A stretch of DNA of 64,000 nt from Polytrichum commune (GCA_950295325.1 OX485803.1:46393554-46457553); one strand, 5' to 3'. Shown: positions 10,792-24,795, counted from the first letter of the stretch. A program made the numbers and translations. The notes: generated by a model from the letters alone, not told the origin.

Positions 10792-13700
10792 CTAGGTAGA
10801 GGTAAGTTCGTGTAAGGTTTTCATTCCTACTTCTTCCACTAGCTTCTTATGCTTGTAGGCTGGTAAAGCCTTTGTGAGCATGTCTACTATGTTGTTTTCG
10901 GATTCGATCTTCTTTATTTTAATCTGACTTGTTTCTATAAGATCTTGAGCAAACCCAAAGATGTGTGGGCTGATATGCTTCATCCTATCAACCTTAATGA
11001 ATCCCGTGTTCATTTGGGTGACACATGTTGCATTGTCCTCAAATATGACCGTTGGTTTGAACTTCTGATCCATCTTCCATTGCTTAACTAGGATCTCTTG
11101 CATCGTTCTTAGCCATACCGCTTCCCTGGATGCTTCATGAAAGGCTAGAAATTGAACATGGTTTGTAGATGTTGTAGTCACGATTTGCTTGGCCGATTTC
11201 CACGATATCAGTGCTCCATTCTCGATGAATATGTAACTAATTTGAGATTTGTATGTCACTTCATTTGTTTTGAAGCCATAGTCAGCATATTTCGTGATTT
11301 CTCCTTTTGTGTCATTTCTGTAGTACAGTCCGAGGTCCTCCGTTCCTCGTAGGTATCGGAGTAGGTGCTTAATTCCATTCCAATGCCGGACAATTGGCTT
11401 TTGACTGTGTCTCGCAAGTATGTTCGTTGCGAATGCAATGTTCGGTCTTGTGTGCATGGTCAGGTACGTGAATGCTCCAACTGCCGTGAGGTATTTTGAT
11501 TTGTCCATTATCTCCTCCTCCTCTGAGCAAGGTTGGTATGGATCGTCATCGCTGCGGCTCCTCCCGATCATTGGCGCAGCCAATGCATGGGTTTGGTCCA
11601 TTTGAAAGTACTTGACGAACTTACGGGTGTAAGCTTGTTGGTGAAGGAGGACATCATTCGGGAAATGCTGGATTTGTAAACCAAGACAAAACGAAGTCTT
11701 TCCGAGCAATTTCATATCGAACTAGGCCGTGAGTAAGGTTTCGGTGTGCTTATACAATGATGGGGATCCGATCAGATTCAGATCGTCCACATATACAGTT
11801 ACAATCAGATATTCTGAATTCTGGGTCAAAGTAAAAATACATGGTCAAGCTGGATCATGCAAGAAACCATGGGAAATTAAAAAGTCTCGGAGTAGGTGAT
11901 ACCACATTCTGCCGGCTTGCTTTAAGCTATATAATGCCTTACAGATTCGTAAGCCAAGAAACTTTTCCAGATGAGGGGGTAGGCAACCTTTGTAGAAAAT
12001 ATGGAGGGGGTGAGATATACTAGAGTATATCCAGGTTCCTGTACAAGTATGTTGATACAACATCCATGAGAAATATTTTAATGGACCGTGAATGCTAACA
12101 GGTACCTGAATGATGTGATGTCCATGACGGGATAATAAGTTTGATTGAAATTCTCTCCCGGTCGTTGTGAGAAGCCTTGAGCAACAAGGCAGACTTTGAA
12201 TCTAAGCAGTTTGCCGTTTGCATCAAATTTCCTGGAAAATATTAGTTTGTAGCCCACTAGTTGTTTTATGAGTTCAGTGAATACCTCTCCGAATATTTGG
12301 TGCTTCCTAAGGGATGCGTATTCGGTTTCAAGAGCTTTGCTCCATTCTGGCCATTCAGGTGAGGCCTTAGCCTCTGCAAATGAGGCTGGATCCGGTGCAA
12401 CTTCGGTGTCGAATGTTGTTCGGTGTACCTTGGTTGACTTAGAGGTTAATGGAGCTAACCTCTTGGTGCGTAGTACATTGTATGTCCTAAGTAGTGGGTT
12501 CCGAAATACTCGAGGGCCCGAATAGAAACCATCTGGAATCTGGTCCGCTAGGTCTTTAAGGTTGATGAATTTTGTTACTTCGGTGTAGGCCAAAACGGTT
12601 CAGGGGTCCGGATTTAAGGTCAATATTTCTGGAGCCTGTAAGTTTAATGGCGTCGGTTTAATGGTTCGATTGACTAGTGGGGTAGGGAATATGTTTTTGA
12701 TGAACTTGCAGTTGGCTAGCCGAGCTTTAGGGATGGCTCATGTTTTGGGATCCATATATCTAATGATACTAGGGGAGTCATATCCGAGGTATATGGCCTC
12801 GGATCGGTGAGTACCTATGGTTTTACGTTGCGGTTCGGGGACATGTACCCATACCTGGCACCCGAATACGCATATGTGAGTGATGTAGGGTGGCTGGCCG
12901 GCAAGGAGTTCATATGGGGTCTGCTGGTTGAATAATGTAGGTCTCAACCGTAGGAGGGTTGCGGCATGAAGAACAATATGGCCCCAGAATGAATCTGGGA
13001 GTTTGGCGTGGATGAGGAGAGGTCTGGTTACTAACTGCATTTTCTTAATGAAAGCTTCCGCAAGGCCATTTTGCGAATGCTCATAGGGTGCAGAATAGGT
13101 AAGGGTGATACCTGATGCGGTACAACAATCCTCAAATGCATGTGATCTGAATTCCAATACATTGTCCACTCGGAGGAACTTGACAGGGTATTTAAGAAAA
13201 TGGTTTTTATAGCGTAACAGAATTGCAAGAATTTTGGAAAATACAAGGTTCCTAGTGGTTAAGAGGGCTACCTCTAAATGGCTTCCCGAAGCATCTATGA
13301 GTACTAGAAAATATAAAAATAAATTTGAAGGTGGGTTGATAGGTCCACAGATGTCACCTTGAATTCGATGAAACGATGGTGGTAATTCGGTGGGGAACTA
13401 CCACTGGGACGGCCTCTTGATCATCTTGCCTTGGATACATGCCTCGCAGGGGGTTGTCTTGCTAGCATCCGCGGTGGTGAAGTTATGGCCAGCCAGGAGG
13501 GGGAGCATCCTCCAAAATATAGTAGTGCCAAGGTGCCCAAGTCTTTTATGCCATATATCTGAAAGGGCAGCCGTTATGAGATATAGGCTAGTTTTCCGGG
13601 CTAGGTTGCGGGCTCTCGCACTACGACCTCTCTCCCGTGCAGTCAGGCTAACATCTTCCTCAGCCCTAGGGACGGGGCTAATTGCTTTGATAGCAATTTC

Positions 13701-15085
13701 ATACAGGCCATCAACTCCCGCGAATGCGGTAGCAAGGGGCCTCTGCTTCTGCCGGAGTTCGAGCGCCTCTTCATCATTCTCTATCTTAGTAGAGACATGG
13801 ATATCATTTGCCCTTAGGTCCCGGTAACTGATCAGGCTCCGGAGGGCATCGAGAGCATACATAGCATCCCAATAGGTTATCGGGTGATTCCCGGGCAACA
13901 AAACAGTTGCGGTACCTTCTTTAAAGGTTATGTTTTTATGTTCCGCTATTGTGGTAACGTGGTTAGTTCGCCAACCTATGTTACCAGTCGGGAATAAGAA
14001 AAACATCAAACTCCTCAAATTGGTATGTGTGGATGCGTTATCCAAGAGAGCAACCTCCATACCTTGAGTCATTGGAGTTGTGACAGTCATGTAATTCTCT
14101 ACATCCGTATTTGAGGGGGATGGAATTAAGACTGCATGAGACTCTCTGTGTTGGCTACGTAACTTATGTAGCTCTTTATACATCTTAATTATGTATGCCG
14201 ATGCTCAGCAGTCCTTAGCATACTAGTGGCCTGGACAGCCACACTTGTGCATGAAGATGAATTTTGCTTTGAAGCTTTGTGTTTTGGCGGGACATACCTC
14301 GGTTTCTGGTCTCTAGGCTTGAACTTGAATTGCTTAGGTGAAGGCCAACACTTGAATCCTCTTGGCGATCGGCGTGGATCTTCCAAAAGGTGGACAATTG
14401 GTACTCCATTTGATAAGCCAGCAGCTATCATGGTGTGGATCTCACGTGCGGGTCTGGCCTCTACATTTTTAATTAACATATGCTGGTGCTTCTCTACGAG
14501 AAGGAGGTGAGACATCAGCTTGCTATGTTTGGTGAAATTCATATTTCGGTATTGCTATGCAAGGATTGCAAAAGCAGATGGGAAGGTGGAGAGAGTCGTA
14601 TCTATCATCTGTGTTTTGGTGACTTGCTCGCCACACAAACAGAGTTGAGCAGAATTGCAATGAAGCTCCGCATTGAAAGAAAGTAAATCAGGAAAATCAA
14701 GTACTCTGAGATCAATCCAATCATTCCTGGCCTCTGGCAGGATGATTGTTTGCTCATGATGGAATCTGTCATGTAGTTGGGCCCACAAATCAACAGGGTG
14801 ATCTACTTGGATGTACTGTTGTCTCAGGGATGGATCTATATGCCTTCGTAAGATAAGCAGTGTTTGACATTTGAGAACATCGGGCTAACCTTCGGCCGTT
14901 TCCTTGTTTAGATATACTGTTAGTTCCTCAGCACCTAGGACTATGTTGGCATCATTTGCCCATTCTAGAAAGTTTGAGCCATCTGCAGCAAGAGGGTTGA
15001 ACCGAAAGGCTTTAAGAAAACCAGTATCTGCTGGAGGTCTACTGATTGTAGCCATAGTTACAATCTGGTCTAAAGGAGATGCCAT
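10792..15085 (-). pseudogene. Copia polyprotein (Gag-PR-IN-RT-RNase H), frameshifted
   Basis: Coding pieces lie in several minus frames. Gag starts at the ATG at 15085 and continues near 14790-14555 and 14540-14190, with a degraded CCHC region. The protease piece (14183 on) has LLDNAS where Copia proteases have a D-S/T-G/A triad. The GAG-pre-integrase H-x3-H...C-x2-C zinc motif is at about 13560-13420 and the integrase core at 13246-12738. The RT N-terminal half is 12593-12078. The catalytic YVDD is readable at about 11800 between the two main RT pieces. RT C-terminus and RNase H are 11715-10792. Multiple stops and frameshifts make the polyprotein non-functional. It would have acted in cytoplasmic particles. 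Confidence 0.88.
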
Positions 15086-16026
15086 ATTGAAACAGCTTGT
15101 ATCTCTAATGTATCAAGAAGATCTACATTTGTGTATTCTGGTATGAAGTTTATACTATAGTGATGATACTTTTTGGTTTCGGCTTACCACAGTCTATTGT
15201 GATTGATTGTATCAGCTTAAGTATACAAATATACTTCTGATCTAACAAAATGAGGTTAGGTAGACCCTGGTCTATTCTAATATCAACTCAGACTTCAAAA
15301 GCAGGCAGAACCGAAAGATTATGAGCAATAGGATAAGTGTGTGTTCTACTGGTCGTGTAAGTGTGATCTTGATCTAGGGCTCTAAGTTCGGTAGATACGG
15401 TTCTGAGTTCGCAGATCAGTTCAGAATTGAACCTAAAGCGTATGAAAAAGGTGAGAGAGAGAGAGTAAGTGTAAGATCTTATCCGGAGTTAGAGTGCGGC
15501 AGTCTGATGTTGTGTCCGAGGTTGGAAGAGACTTCAGGTGGTCTCGGCAGCTGCAACTTGAATGTGTTGTTGCTTCAGCAGCAGCAGCAATCAACAGCTC
15601 GGGGCGATCATTAGTCCATCAGCGGCATCAACTGGAGAGTTGTTGCGGTGGCTGCAGCAACTTCAGGCGATCGAAGCGATGGCAACGGCAGCAAGAAGGT
15701 GTTGCAACGGCGGCAGCTTGCAGCCTAAACAATCTAAGTGTTCATCTAAGCATCTCTCGGTTTGCTGCCTAAGGTGGTTTCTAGTCTTCTGATGCTATAA
15801 GCGACCTGATCTAAGGTAAATCAGAGGCAAGAATGATGCTCGATCAGAGCTCCCGCATGGTGTTGCAGAGAGAAACTAGACAGCAAGTAGAGAGCGAGAG
15901 AGAGAGAGAGAGAAGACTGAGCGGGAATGAGGAAAAAAATTTGAACTAAGCAGGTGTATTGAGCAATCATGACCGATAACATGTTAAGACTAGGCAGTAG
16001 TCGGATAGTCAATACAACTGATGACC

Positions 16027-16256
16027 TGCAAGGGCCATGTGTAGATATATATATATATATATATATATTCGTTGTATTAATTACAGTAAAGTGTCATAGC
16101 CGCCACTCTTAGCCGCCTATGGCCTAATCAGTATAGCCTGCCTATACTATCTTTAATTACCTTGATTATACCCTGGACCCACATACCTTAGAGGTACTGC
16201 AGCTTGGAGGTAGTGTATAGGTCGTCCAGGCTATGTAGCTACAGGCTACCTTAACA
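16027..16256 (-). repeat. Copia 5' LTR (right)
   Basis: This is the 230-bp partner of 10460-10701, with an expanded (TA)n at about 16045-16070. The internal region between this LTR and the Gag ATG (15086-16026) would hold the primer-binding site and leader, and has a GA-dinucleotide run at about 15895-15913. The bases adjoining the LTR did not match an obvious initiator-Met tRNA site. Confidence 0.88.
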
Positions 16257-17003
16257 ACCGTTACTATGAATGGCCAAAGTGGCACTACTCCTTCAGTAAG
16301 ATGACTTCACATAAGTGCAAATTGAATGTCATTAAGGTTCCAAGCTCGTTCATGAACCTACCAACCAATGTTACCATAGTGTTCTACCAATTTCACAAGT
16401 CTTCTAAATTAGTTCACGATTCCTCTAAACTGACTTGAGTTGTGGCGCACCTCAATTTCATGATAGTGGACCCTTAACTCTAACAACTTCATGTATCTTC
16501 CAATCCAATTTCATAAATCTTTTCGCACTCTTGAGTTTCATATTCTCAACTTCTCACCTCCTCGTTTCTCATTCTTTGCCTTCTCATTGTTCATTAGATG
16601 TATATGGAGCAGAAATAGGTGTCAGAATTGGGTCACTGACGGAATTGGCCATTTCTACCTTAGGCTGTAATGAAAAAGAGGACTACCATGATAATGGTTG
16701 ATTTACAGGAAACTCCCTACACTGGAAACAAAGAATAAGTGAGTCACCAAAGACAGACTCAAGGAATGAAATAAGAGTGTGCATAGACGACTTTATACTT
16801 TGTGTACATAAAGTACAATGAATTGCAAGTCTTCAGTGGGCTCAAGGTGACCCCACAAGTAAGAAATTTCACTATTACCTATCTATCCCTTCAAAACTGT
16901 TCTCAAAGCACAATCTATGGAACCAGAAGTAAAGGCTAGAGACTTCTGGGTTCTGAGACCTAATTCTAGCTACCCCTCTCAACTTTACAAAACAATAGCA
17001 GAG
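16257..17003. other. Downstream flank of alpha-COP, no gene seen
   Basis: This probably contains the alpha-COP 3' untranslated region near its right end. The 88-codon plus ORF at 16435 has no recognisable feature. Confidence 0.4.
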
Positions 17004-20000
17004 TTACCGCATCTGCGAGGAGGAGCAGAGTAGGCCTGATGAATCAACTCCCACAACAGCAAGGTCACATACAGGGCACAGCTTGTTGGCAGTTTCAGGA
17101 ACAAATCGTGCTCTGCAATAGGGGCATGCCGTGTCCTTGCTGCCTCGGTAAATTGGAGTAAAAGTAGCACCACAGACAATAAATGGGTTGCGAGGGTCAT
17201 AGTTCAGCCTCATCTCGTCCTTTGGAGTCTTCTCACCAACTTGCAAGACCTGTTAAAAGGTTCCACTCATGAGACTCCAGGTGTATAAACAACAGATACA
17301 TTACATCCAACTAACAACAGAGCCAACATCCAACTATATTAGCTAGTGTTGAATCTCCATACCCGCTGTTTGTGACAACACATAACACAACTAGTACCAT
17401 TCTGCACTAAGTAACACAAACAGTGTACTGTACCAAACAAATGCTTACCAAGAGCAGAACAGGCACAAGGCACACAAGTGACATGACCACTATGACAATC
17501 CAGGGTCAAACTGCTGAGGCTAAGTATGAGTGAACAGAAGAATGTCACCTTCACCCGCTTAGCAGATTATAATAGAGCCGTCTAGTTTTTCTTTGTAACA
17601 CAGATATTGAGACAATTGGAACTAAATTGGAACTAATTTACCTGACGGGCTGTGGTGGCGAGAGCTTGGGACAAATTCAACTCAAGCAGTCTGCGTGCAA
17701 AAGATGCTGCTGTGTTATAATTCTTAGCCTTGAAGCATACAGACATGGCCGACTGCAGACTCAGCTTTAAGTGTGTGGGCTGCAATTGGCAATGTGTGAA
17801 ATAAGCAGCTAACTCAGATTGGCGCAATAGATCATCTTTCAGTGCAGGCTCCTTCCTCTTCAGTTCAATGCGAATCGCCAGAGTATATTCTTTAGCAATC
17901 CCTAGAAGCTCTTTTACTTCATCTACTTCCTTCCGAGTATCCACCACCACCACAGGAATAGTATGCAGAATATCCAGGAAGAGCCTGTGGATCCAACACA
18001 ATGCCATTATAGTCTCAAGGAAAAGGAACAATAGGAAGGGACATGACTAATACATCACCAACTATTCTTTCAAGAGAAGACATTACAAAGAATAGTAGCT
18101 GTGGCTAAATATTGGCTACATTGCAAGGATTGTGCATGCAAACATATACAATGCTATTATTGCTGGAAGAACAATTCAACGGCACAGAACATCAGAACAA
18201 AATGCTTTCAAACCAGAGGATGTGAAAAATGTACCTTAGCGCCTCAGAAAACTTCCCCTCTGTAGTAGTCTTGTATGCAACTTTAAGTTTGTCTTCAAGA
18301 GTTGAAAGCTTCGTCATAATAGCAGGTGAACCTTTTGTCTTAATTGGTGCACTGTCGGTCCAACCCCGCTCCAAATAGAGAGGCAGGACTGGAATTGAAA
18401 CCAATGTAGGAAGAAGTGATTGACTGGCAAGATGAAGGTCAAGGAAGATGTTCTTCAAAGGAGCAAAGTTCTGGATTCCAAGCTGTCGGTTCAGCAATCT
18501 CATTGCTGAATCAAAAGAACCAGCAGCTGCATGCTCTCCTGCAAGGGAGGAGTTCTGCGTCCAGCTTTGGCTTCTAGGTACGCCCGTGTTAGGAGCAACA
18601 AAGTAAGCCATCTCAGTAGCAATTTCAGGAACATGGGCATCAGCTGGTATGTCTAGGTCTTCCATTTCCCAGCCTGCCTCCTCATCATCACCTGCATGCA
18701 CCCAAACATTCTAGGTCAACTAAGAATGCTGGGAATTGTCTTTCAAACCCTCAAGAGGACTAGTTTATAGCAAGTGGACTATGCAGGTACACAAGCTGAG
18801 AGGTACATGCGTATTGAAGGGCATACAACTCTCTGTACAAAATCAGAAATCTGTATGACACAATCAGGTGAAAAGTCACATGCAGTGAGGCAATGAGGTA
18901 ACAAACATGAATTGAAGATGAAACGTTAAGCACTGCAGTATTTGGATAAGCCTTACCCTTTTCCTCATCATCAATAATGACCACATCTCCATTCACACCT
19001 TCCTCTGGCTCAACAATCTCCATTTCTGCACCCCATGCTCCTGCAGCACCATCATCATCTATATCTGCTCCTGTGGTAGGCTCTGCAAATGCACCCTCAA
19101 AGAAACCCTTGCTGACCATCAGCAAGGGCCAGTTATTCTCCTGAAGAATAGGTGTCGGTGGCATCAACAGAACCAACTTCTCCTGAGAGGGCAGAGAAGG
19201 AAGATTGCCTTCACCAAGCTGTCGTTCCAATTCCTCTGCTGCCTCAGTCAACCCATGGACTTTTGCAGTGACATATGCAAGCGGCAAGTGGTGGGCATCC
19301 TCTAATATCTTCACTCTCTCTTGAATGTCTCCAAGGTAAAGAGCATTGTGAAAACGGCCCATCACATCAGAGCGCATTTCTGCAATCTTCAGCATTTTTC
19401 CAAGTTTCTCAAGATTTCCAGTAATGAGGTACAAGAAAGAAAGTCGTTCAAAGTTCTTTGTCTTCTGATATGCATACTCCACGATTTCATAATTTCCCTA
19501 GAAACCAAAAGAACAGAAGTGACCACTGATCAGGACATTGGAGAAATACATCTGCAGTTGGAAGTAAGGATGCCTGTCATTCAAGTCCTGTAGCAGAGAA
19601 GTCATTTGGAACCAAATTGAAAAAACAAGGCTTGTCTCTGCTGATCAAAGAAACTCCAAAACACCAACAGGAGTACAGAATGTCACCTGGCGCAAAGCTT
19701 CTACACCAAGACGATGCCAACAATCCTTTTGGTCAATCTCTTTTGCTGACGCCACAGCCACTTCAGTATTACCGCACTCCACCGCCAAGTTGAACCGGGT
19801 CTGCTCATCCTTGACAAAGTGCAAGGCCACCTCTGGGAATCCTTTCTGCTGCAGGTATGCAATGATAGACTGCCCACAAAGCTGCAAGCTTTGAATCATT
19901 TGTAGCACCTAGCTCAGAACAGAAACGCAGAAAAATTAGTGAAATGAAAGAAATCTGCTCGGATGTTAACTTTGATGGAAGATGAATCATTCATCCTTTA

Positions 20001-22827
20001 GTATGATGCTGCCTAATAAAGTACACATCTCTTAGTTTGAGTCCCCACTAATCTCACAAAACTTACTGTCTGCTCTAATAGATAAAGTGTGAGCCAAAAG
20101 CCCTCCGCTATAATTGCTGGCTTACCTGATCAAACCTGTGCTGGATGAGGGCTAGCTTGAAAGTATACTCCGTAGAATCAATTTGAATAACCCGATTCTT
20201 GCCATCTCTATCCAAGCAGTAGATTGAATTTCCAGACACTTTTGTGATATATACAGGCACATCAAGAGTTCGAATGATACCACTGTCTCCATTAGGCAAG
20301 CAGTACTTGATGTGGTTAAGAGTGGTGTAGATGAAAACTCCTGACTCATCCCATGCTCCACTCTTCACCCGGATAGTTTCATGAACAGTGCACTTGTGCA
20401 CAAGCTTCTTTGTGGCCACAACTATGGCATGCTTGCTGAGTAGAGCAACCATTTCCATATCACTTGACCATACCACATATTTCACAAAGGGAGTGCTGAC
20501 CTCTCCCAATATGGCTCGTTGCTGCAAGTCAAAGAGAACAACCTTGTCCTCTGATCTACAGAGTAGGTTTCCAGTGCCTGCATAAAAGATTACATCCGTT
20601 GTTGGAAAGGGCAGAACGACTTTCTTGGTCACTTCATTTCGCAGATTCTTGATGAGAACCTGGTTCAGAAAACACATTTGAATATTCAGCTCCTCATGCT
20701 AATTGCAGGTTGCTTTGAGGTAACAAAGACTCAGATATCCAATTCAGATGTGCTCACCAATTGATTGTGAAGCTAAGGAAAGTTAAGGACTGCAAATTGC
20801 GCACCTGGTTTTGGTTCTTGTCAAGGACTGCAAATCTGTTTCGAGCCACAAAGACAGCAGAGGAGCCTAGCCCACGCTTAGCCTCCTGAGCTGTCTCACT
20901 CCTACCAGTACTCTCCTTGGGAACAATGTAAAGCTCATAAGAACCCCCATCAACATCTGAACATAGGAGAACTGCATTCTCTGCAGGATTATAGGACAGT
21001 GTCCTTGGCCCCTGGTTCAGGCCCATAGAACCTGGTCGGCGAATGGAAATAAGAGGATTGTCTCTTGCAGCAGCAAAATCGTATGTTCGCAAGTACCGCT
21101 CTTTAACATAGTAAAGTGTGCCTCCCTGTACAGCACATGCGGGTCTTTCTCTCTCCAATTTGAAGACAATCATCCCACTGTCGTGACCAGCGGCAAGAAG
21201 GTTCATCTCTGGATGAGCAGAGAGGATCCAGAAACGGTCATGCTCTCTTCGAAAGGTCTGGACCCCTGTGCGCTTGGACATATCCCACACTCGGATGCTC
21301 TTGTCCTCAGAGTTTGACACAATGATATCCTGGCGGGCATGGAACATGACGCACGAAACATTGTTGACATGACCTCGGAGAGTATCAACCTCCCATGCCT
21401 TTGTGTCTGCATCATTTGCAATACTCTAGAATAAAGATGGTGGAACAGCCTGATCAATATCCTACAGACATTCTTTAAAGTCATCACAGGAAACCAATTG
21501 TTTCTTTGGTGGCAATCAGGTTGACTACAGACCCCTGACCCAAACATCCTGACTTTCTACAACATGGACAGTGCTTCATCCAGTATTGAAAAATCAAGAG
21601 TCCACAGGTAAGAAGAAATACCATTCATCCTCCACAGCTTCACCTGTCGATCGTCTGCTCCAGAAACGATCAATGGCAATGAGGGATGAAATGATGCCCA
21701 GTTGACACCCCGATCATGACCTTCTAGCACATACTTCACCACAGAATCACCTCCCCCAAATAGGTCAGTGTTCATCTGAGTGAGGCGCAACATATCTTCA
21801 GCAGGAGCAATAGATTTCTTCCTCAATGCACCAATGTCCCAAACCCGAACCGTCTGGTCCAATGATGCAGAAACCACTAAGTCCTCCTTAATATGGAAGG
21901 AGGCACACATCACATAGTGATTATGACCGGTAAGGACTGAAATGCATGTTCGAGACTGCCAGTTCCAGATGCGAATGGTCTGGTCATCACTTGCACTAAC
22001 AATCCATGGACTCTCATGATGAAATTGAACCGTCCGAATGTAATCTAGATGGCCCAGTAGAGTGAAGAGGCAACGCCGCATCTTATAGTTCCACACTTTG
22101 ATCTTGTAATCATCCCCTGCATTGAGGATTATGGAGCAAATTTGCACATAAGATGTCAATGCCCCATATTCATCAAAATGTACCACGCATTCATTATCAA
22201 ATATGAAGTGCATTATTCGCAACCAACTAATACCTATCTGCACAGACACGTATATATACGCCCATTCTTACTCCTTAACCCTAATGCACTAGGATTAAAA
22301 ACCAGAGACAAAAACAAAGCTCCATTTCCCATTTAGTTGAAGGTGTCAAGCTCAAAACTGGCTCAACACTCTATGCTGGATTTTACTCAGAATCACTTGT
22401 AGGCATAGATTGAACGAAACCAGAAACGAAACGCTGTCCTCATGGAATAATACATTAGGCTCATGGACGAGGTCAAAGTCCAATAGATCAAGACATTTGC
22501 AGCTGAGTAGATTTGTCACAAACATCCTAAACGCAGAATGCCAGACAGACAGAGGAGGAAGCTCAAATGTGCATAAATACACTGAGATGAAGGACCAATA
22601 ATACAACATAGTCTCATACCTCCAGAAACAAAAAGGGGCTGCGATTTGTGGAAATGGACTCCACGAACTGGCCCATCGTGCTCATCGAAGCGGTCGATGA
22701 GTGTGCCCATACGGTAGTCCCACAGCTGGATGATACCGCTGTGCAAGCTGGCCAGGATCCATGGCCGCCGTGGGTGGAAGCTCAGCCCCTTCACCCGATT
22801 GCTCTTGGTCTCGAACTTGGTCAGCAT
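17004..22827 (-). CDS. COPA: Coatomer subunit alpha (alpha-COP)
   Basis: This is the large WD-repeat subunit of the COPI coat, which drives retrograde Golgi-to-ER vesicle traffic in the cytosol. Nine exons, all GT-AG and phase-consistent: 22827-22620, 22116-21622, 21407/6-20805, 20659-20126, 19908-19687, 19497-18957, 18691-18235, 17984-17642, 17249-17004. They sum to 1,216 codons (1,215 residues), the usual plant length. The start [18 protein letters not shown] opens the first blade. WD repeats follow ([43 protein letters not shown]), then the second propeller and helical region. An acidic linker precedes the C-terminal COPI_C domain, which has Cys pairs (CPYC, CPVC). No lesion is seen, so it is probably functional. 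Only the transcription start is uncertain. Confidence 0.97.
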
Positions 22828-23067
22828 TTTAGCTGCCTTGAAATCGCAGATCCAGTCCAAAGATCCACGACAACAACGATACAAACCGCTACAAACTCTA
22901 CTTACAACCGCATTCTTCCGCTGACCCGCACCTCGTCTCCAATCCCTAAGAGCACCGCACAGCACACCGCGAACTCCTCACAAACCCTACTCCACATCGA
23001 TTTCCTTCGTATTTCCGCGTCTGTGCCCCAAATCGGGCGCTATCACTTGGGGGCCGCGAATGTGTGA

Positions 23068-24266
23068 AGTGCGGACGGCGATCCGCGGCAGGACGAAGGA
23101 CAAAACTGCCCGAAGGCCGCCTGGTAGCGAGCGATAGCGAGCGGGGAGTCCTTCAGTGCCGAGCGTTGGTGGCCATAGCCCTTCCCTTCCCTTCCTTCCT
23201 CGCTCGAGACACCTTCAATGCCTAACAATCATGGGAGCGTGGTGGCCGGGTATGAGTGCGAGGCGGGTATAAGTGGCGGGTATCCTCTGGGTATGAGTGA
23301 CCGCCTCCGTGGAGCCTGTGCGGCATCATCATGCCAACCTTGCATTGTTGAAGAACTTTTCCAATTCAATAATGTTGATTTTTAAATGCAACCTAAGGTA
23401 TCCTTTGCAGTGAGCCTCCTTATGCAGTCACTCTTCTTGATTGAAACACCTATATTTTGTTGAGTGGTATTATGGCAAGGTAGTCGTTAAGAATGGACAC
23501 CCTTATTCTGAATTAAGAACATAGCATCACTCAACCGATGAGTTGTGTTCATGAGTCTTATAATAGATTCGAGAATAAAGCCTTTCGATGATGGAATCTT
23601 AGTGCTTTAAATTGAATTTGAAGTCGAGACAACTGAACACATCTCTCATCAACTAAGTAATGATATGAATGATGATTCTGAATTGCACATGACATGACTC
23701 GGTGTTCATAGTGTGTTCCGTGGGCCCAACAAGGAGGAACGAGAATAAACCAACGTTGGGTATTGTAATATGATCCTTTCCTCCACCTAGATTTAGGTTG
23801 AAATTGGATTTGGCTAGAGGGGATTGATGGACATCTATAGGGGGGGTTCTATGGATGAATAGCTAAACTACATCAAAAGTGAGAGCCTTGGTTTGCAAAG
23901 TATTCATTTCCAACTTAAGTTGGTCCACGTGGCAATTACACGGCCTCATCACCAGTTGCTCCCATCTAGCCCTTTCAACTTTCCCTTGGACATGTAAATA
24001 TACTACCATTCTCACATACCAGTTAGAACTCAGACAAAAATAGTAAGGGTGTACTCTAACATTAATGATTAATGTTATGTGGTCTAAGGCATCATGTGCT
24101 TATTACTTAACAACAACCTTCCTAGCTTTTGTGGGCCCAAGAGATTGTTGACAATAATTCTCATATTATTTGGGGTGAGGATCGAACCACACATTACTTT
24201 CAACATGAGCCAAAGTGATTGCTTGAGTTTGGAAGGGCAACTATAAGTCTCCAAGAACATGTGAGT
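23068..24266. other. Spacer upstream of alpha-COP, no gene seen
   Basis: The alpha-COP promoter presumably lies in the GC-richer part near 22830-23300. There, short direct repeats GCGGGTAT and GGGTATGAGTG occur at about 23240-23300. The rest is AT-rich with no ORF of note. Confidence 0.4.
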
Positions 24267-24270
24267 ATTG

Positions 24271-24301
24271 GGGGGGGGGGTGGGGGGGGGGGGGGGGGGG
24301 T
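24271..24301. repeat. Poly-G run
   Basis: About 30 bases of G are interrupted by a single T. This is one of several pure G or C runs in an otherwise AT-rich window. Confidence 0.9.
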
Positions 24302-24324
24302 TGGTGGACCACACGCCAAATCGA

Positions 24325-24795
24325 TTGATACACCCTAAACTATGTAGTATCAACCCCAATAATGTCACTCGCTCTCTAATATCCCAAAACCCTAGGGAAC
24401 GGATGTTCGTAATTCAAATCTCACTCCTTATTGTCACATTTCTCTCCCATTTATCACGAATTTTGTCATTAATGCAAATCACCAAAGAAGTCAACCAACA
24501 CCCTCGCATTGCACCATGTATCAATATGTGGAGTTTCACCTTCATATTCTTATTCTTATGCCACTTGTTGAATGTTGGTGCATGCATATGCCACATCGCC
24601 CGGGAAGGCCAAGTGGAGTGGACCACACCACACCATTTAATATGTTGCACTTTGTGTTATTCCATAGTGTGACATGCTACACTAATTCACTAGTATCACA
24701 CATCCATGTTAACACTACAAAACTCCGTGATATCACGTGCACTTTGGTTGCCACATGTGTGATACTACAGAGTTTAGAGTGTAATTTTCGAGTTG
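24325..24795 (-). repeat. Dispersed repeat, copy 1
   Basis: The reverse complement of this segment aligns with 48110-48500 on the plus strand. Shared anchors are TGTGGCAACCAAAG, TAGTGTAGCATGT, GTTCCCTA-GGTTTTGGGATAT and GAG-GAGTGACATTAT. The spacing is preserved and there is no coding capacity. It is probably a fragment of an unclassified transposon family. Confidence 0.7.

Larger units (their letters stand above)
10460..16256 (-). mobile_element. Ty1/Copia LTR retrotransposon, full-length but decayed
   Basis: Two similar LTRs (10460-10701 and 16027-16256) bound a minus-strand Gag-protease-integrase-RT-RNase H order, which is the Copia order. On the coding strand each LTR begins TGTTAAGG and ends TTGCA. 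A purine-rich tract (GAGGAGGAG) abuts the inner edge of the left (3') LTR, as expected for the polypurine tract. The LTRs differ by many substitutions, a shortened TA tract and a small deletion, so the insertion is not recent. I could not identify a target-site duplication at the outer edges. The element lies 750 bp downstream of the alpha-COP stop codon, in the same orientation. Confidence 0.9.

Noticed and set aside
15494-15792. Overlapping plus-strand ORFs in the Copia leader
   Set aside because: They lie antisense in the untranslated leader of the Copia element, are Ser/Gln-rich from GCAGCA repeats, and have no homology signal.
22648-23067. Plus-strand 139-codon ORF over alpha-COP exon 1
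   Set aside because: It is an antisense shadow of a conserved WD-repeat exon and its 5' region.
24110-24200. tRNA-like T-arm (reverse of GGATCGAACC)
   Set aside because: No acceptor, D-arm or anticodon stem could be paired around it.
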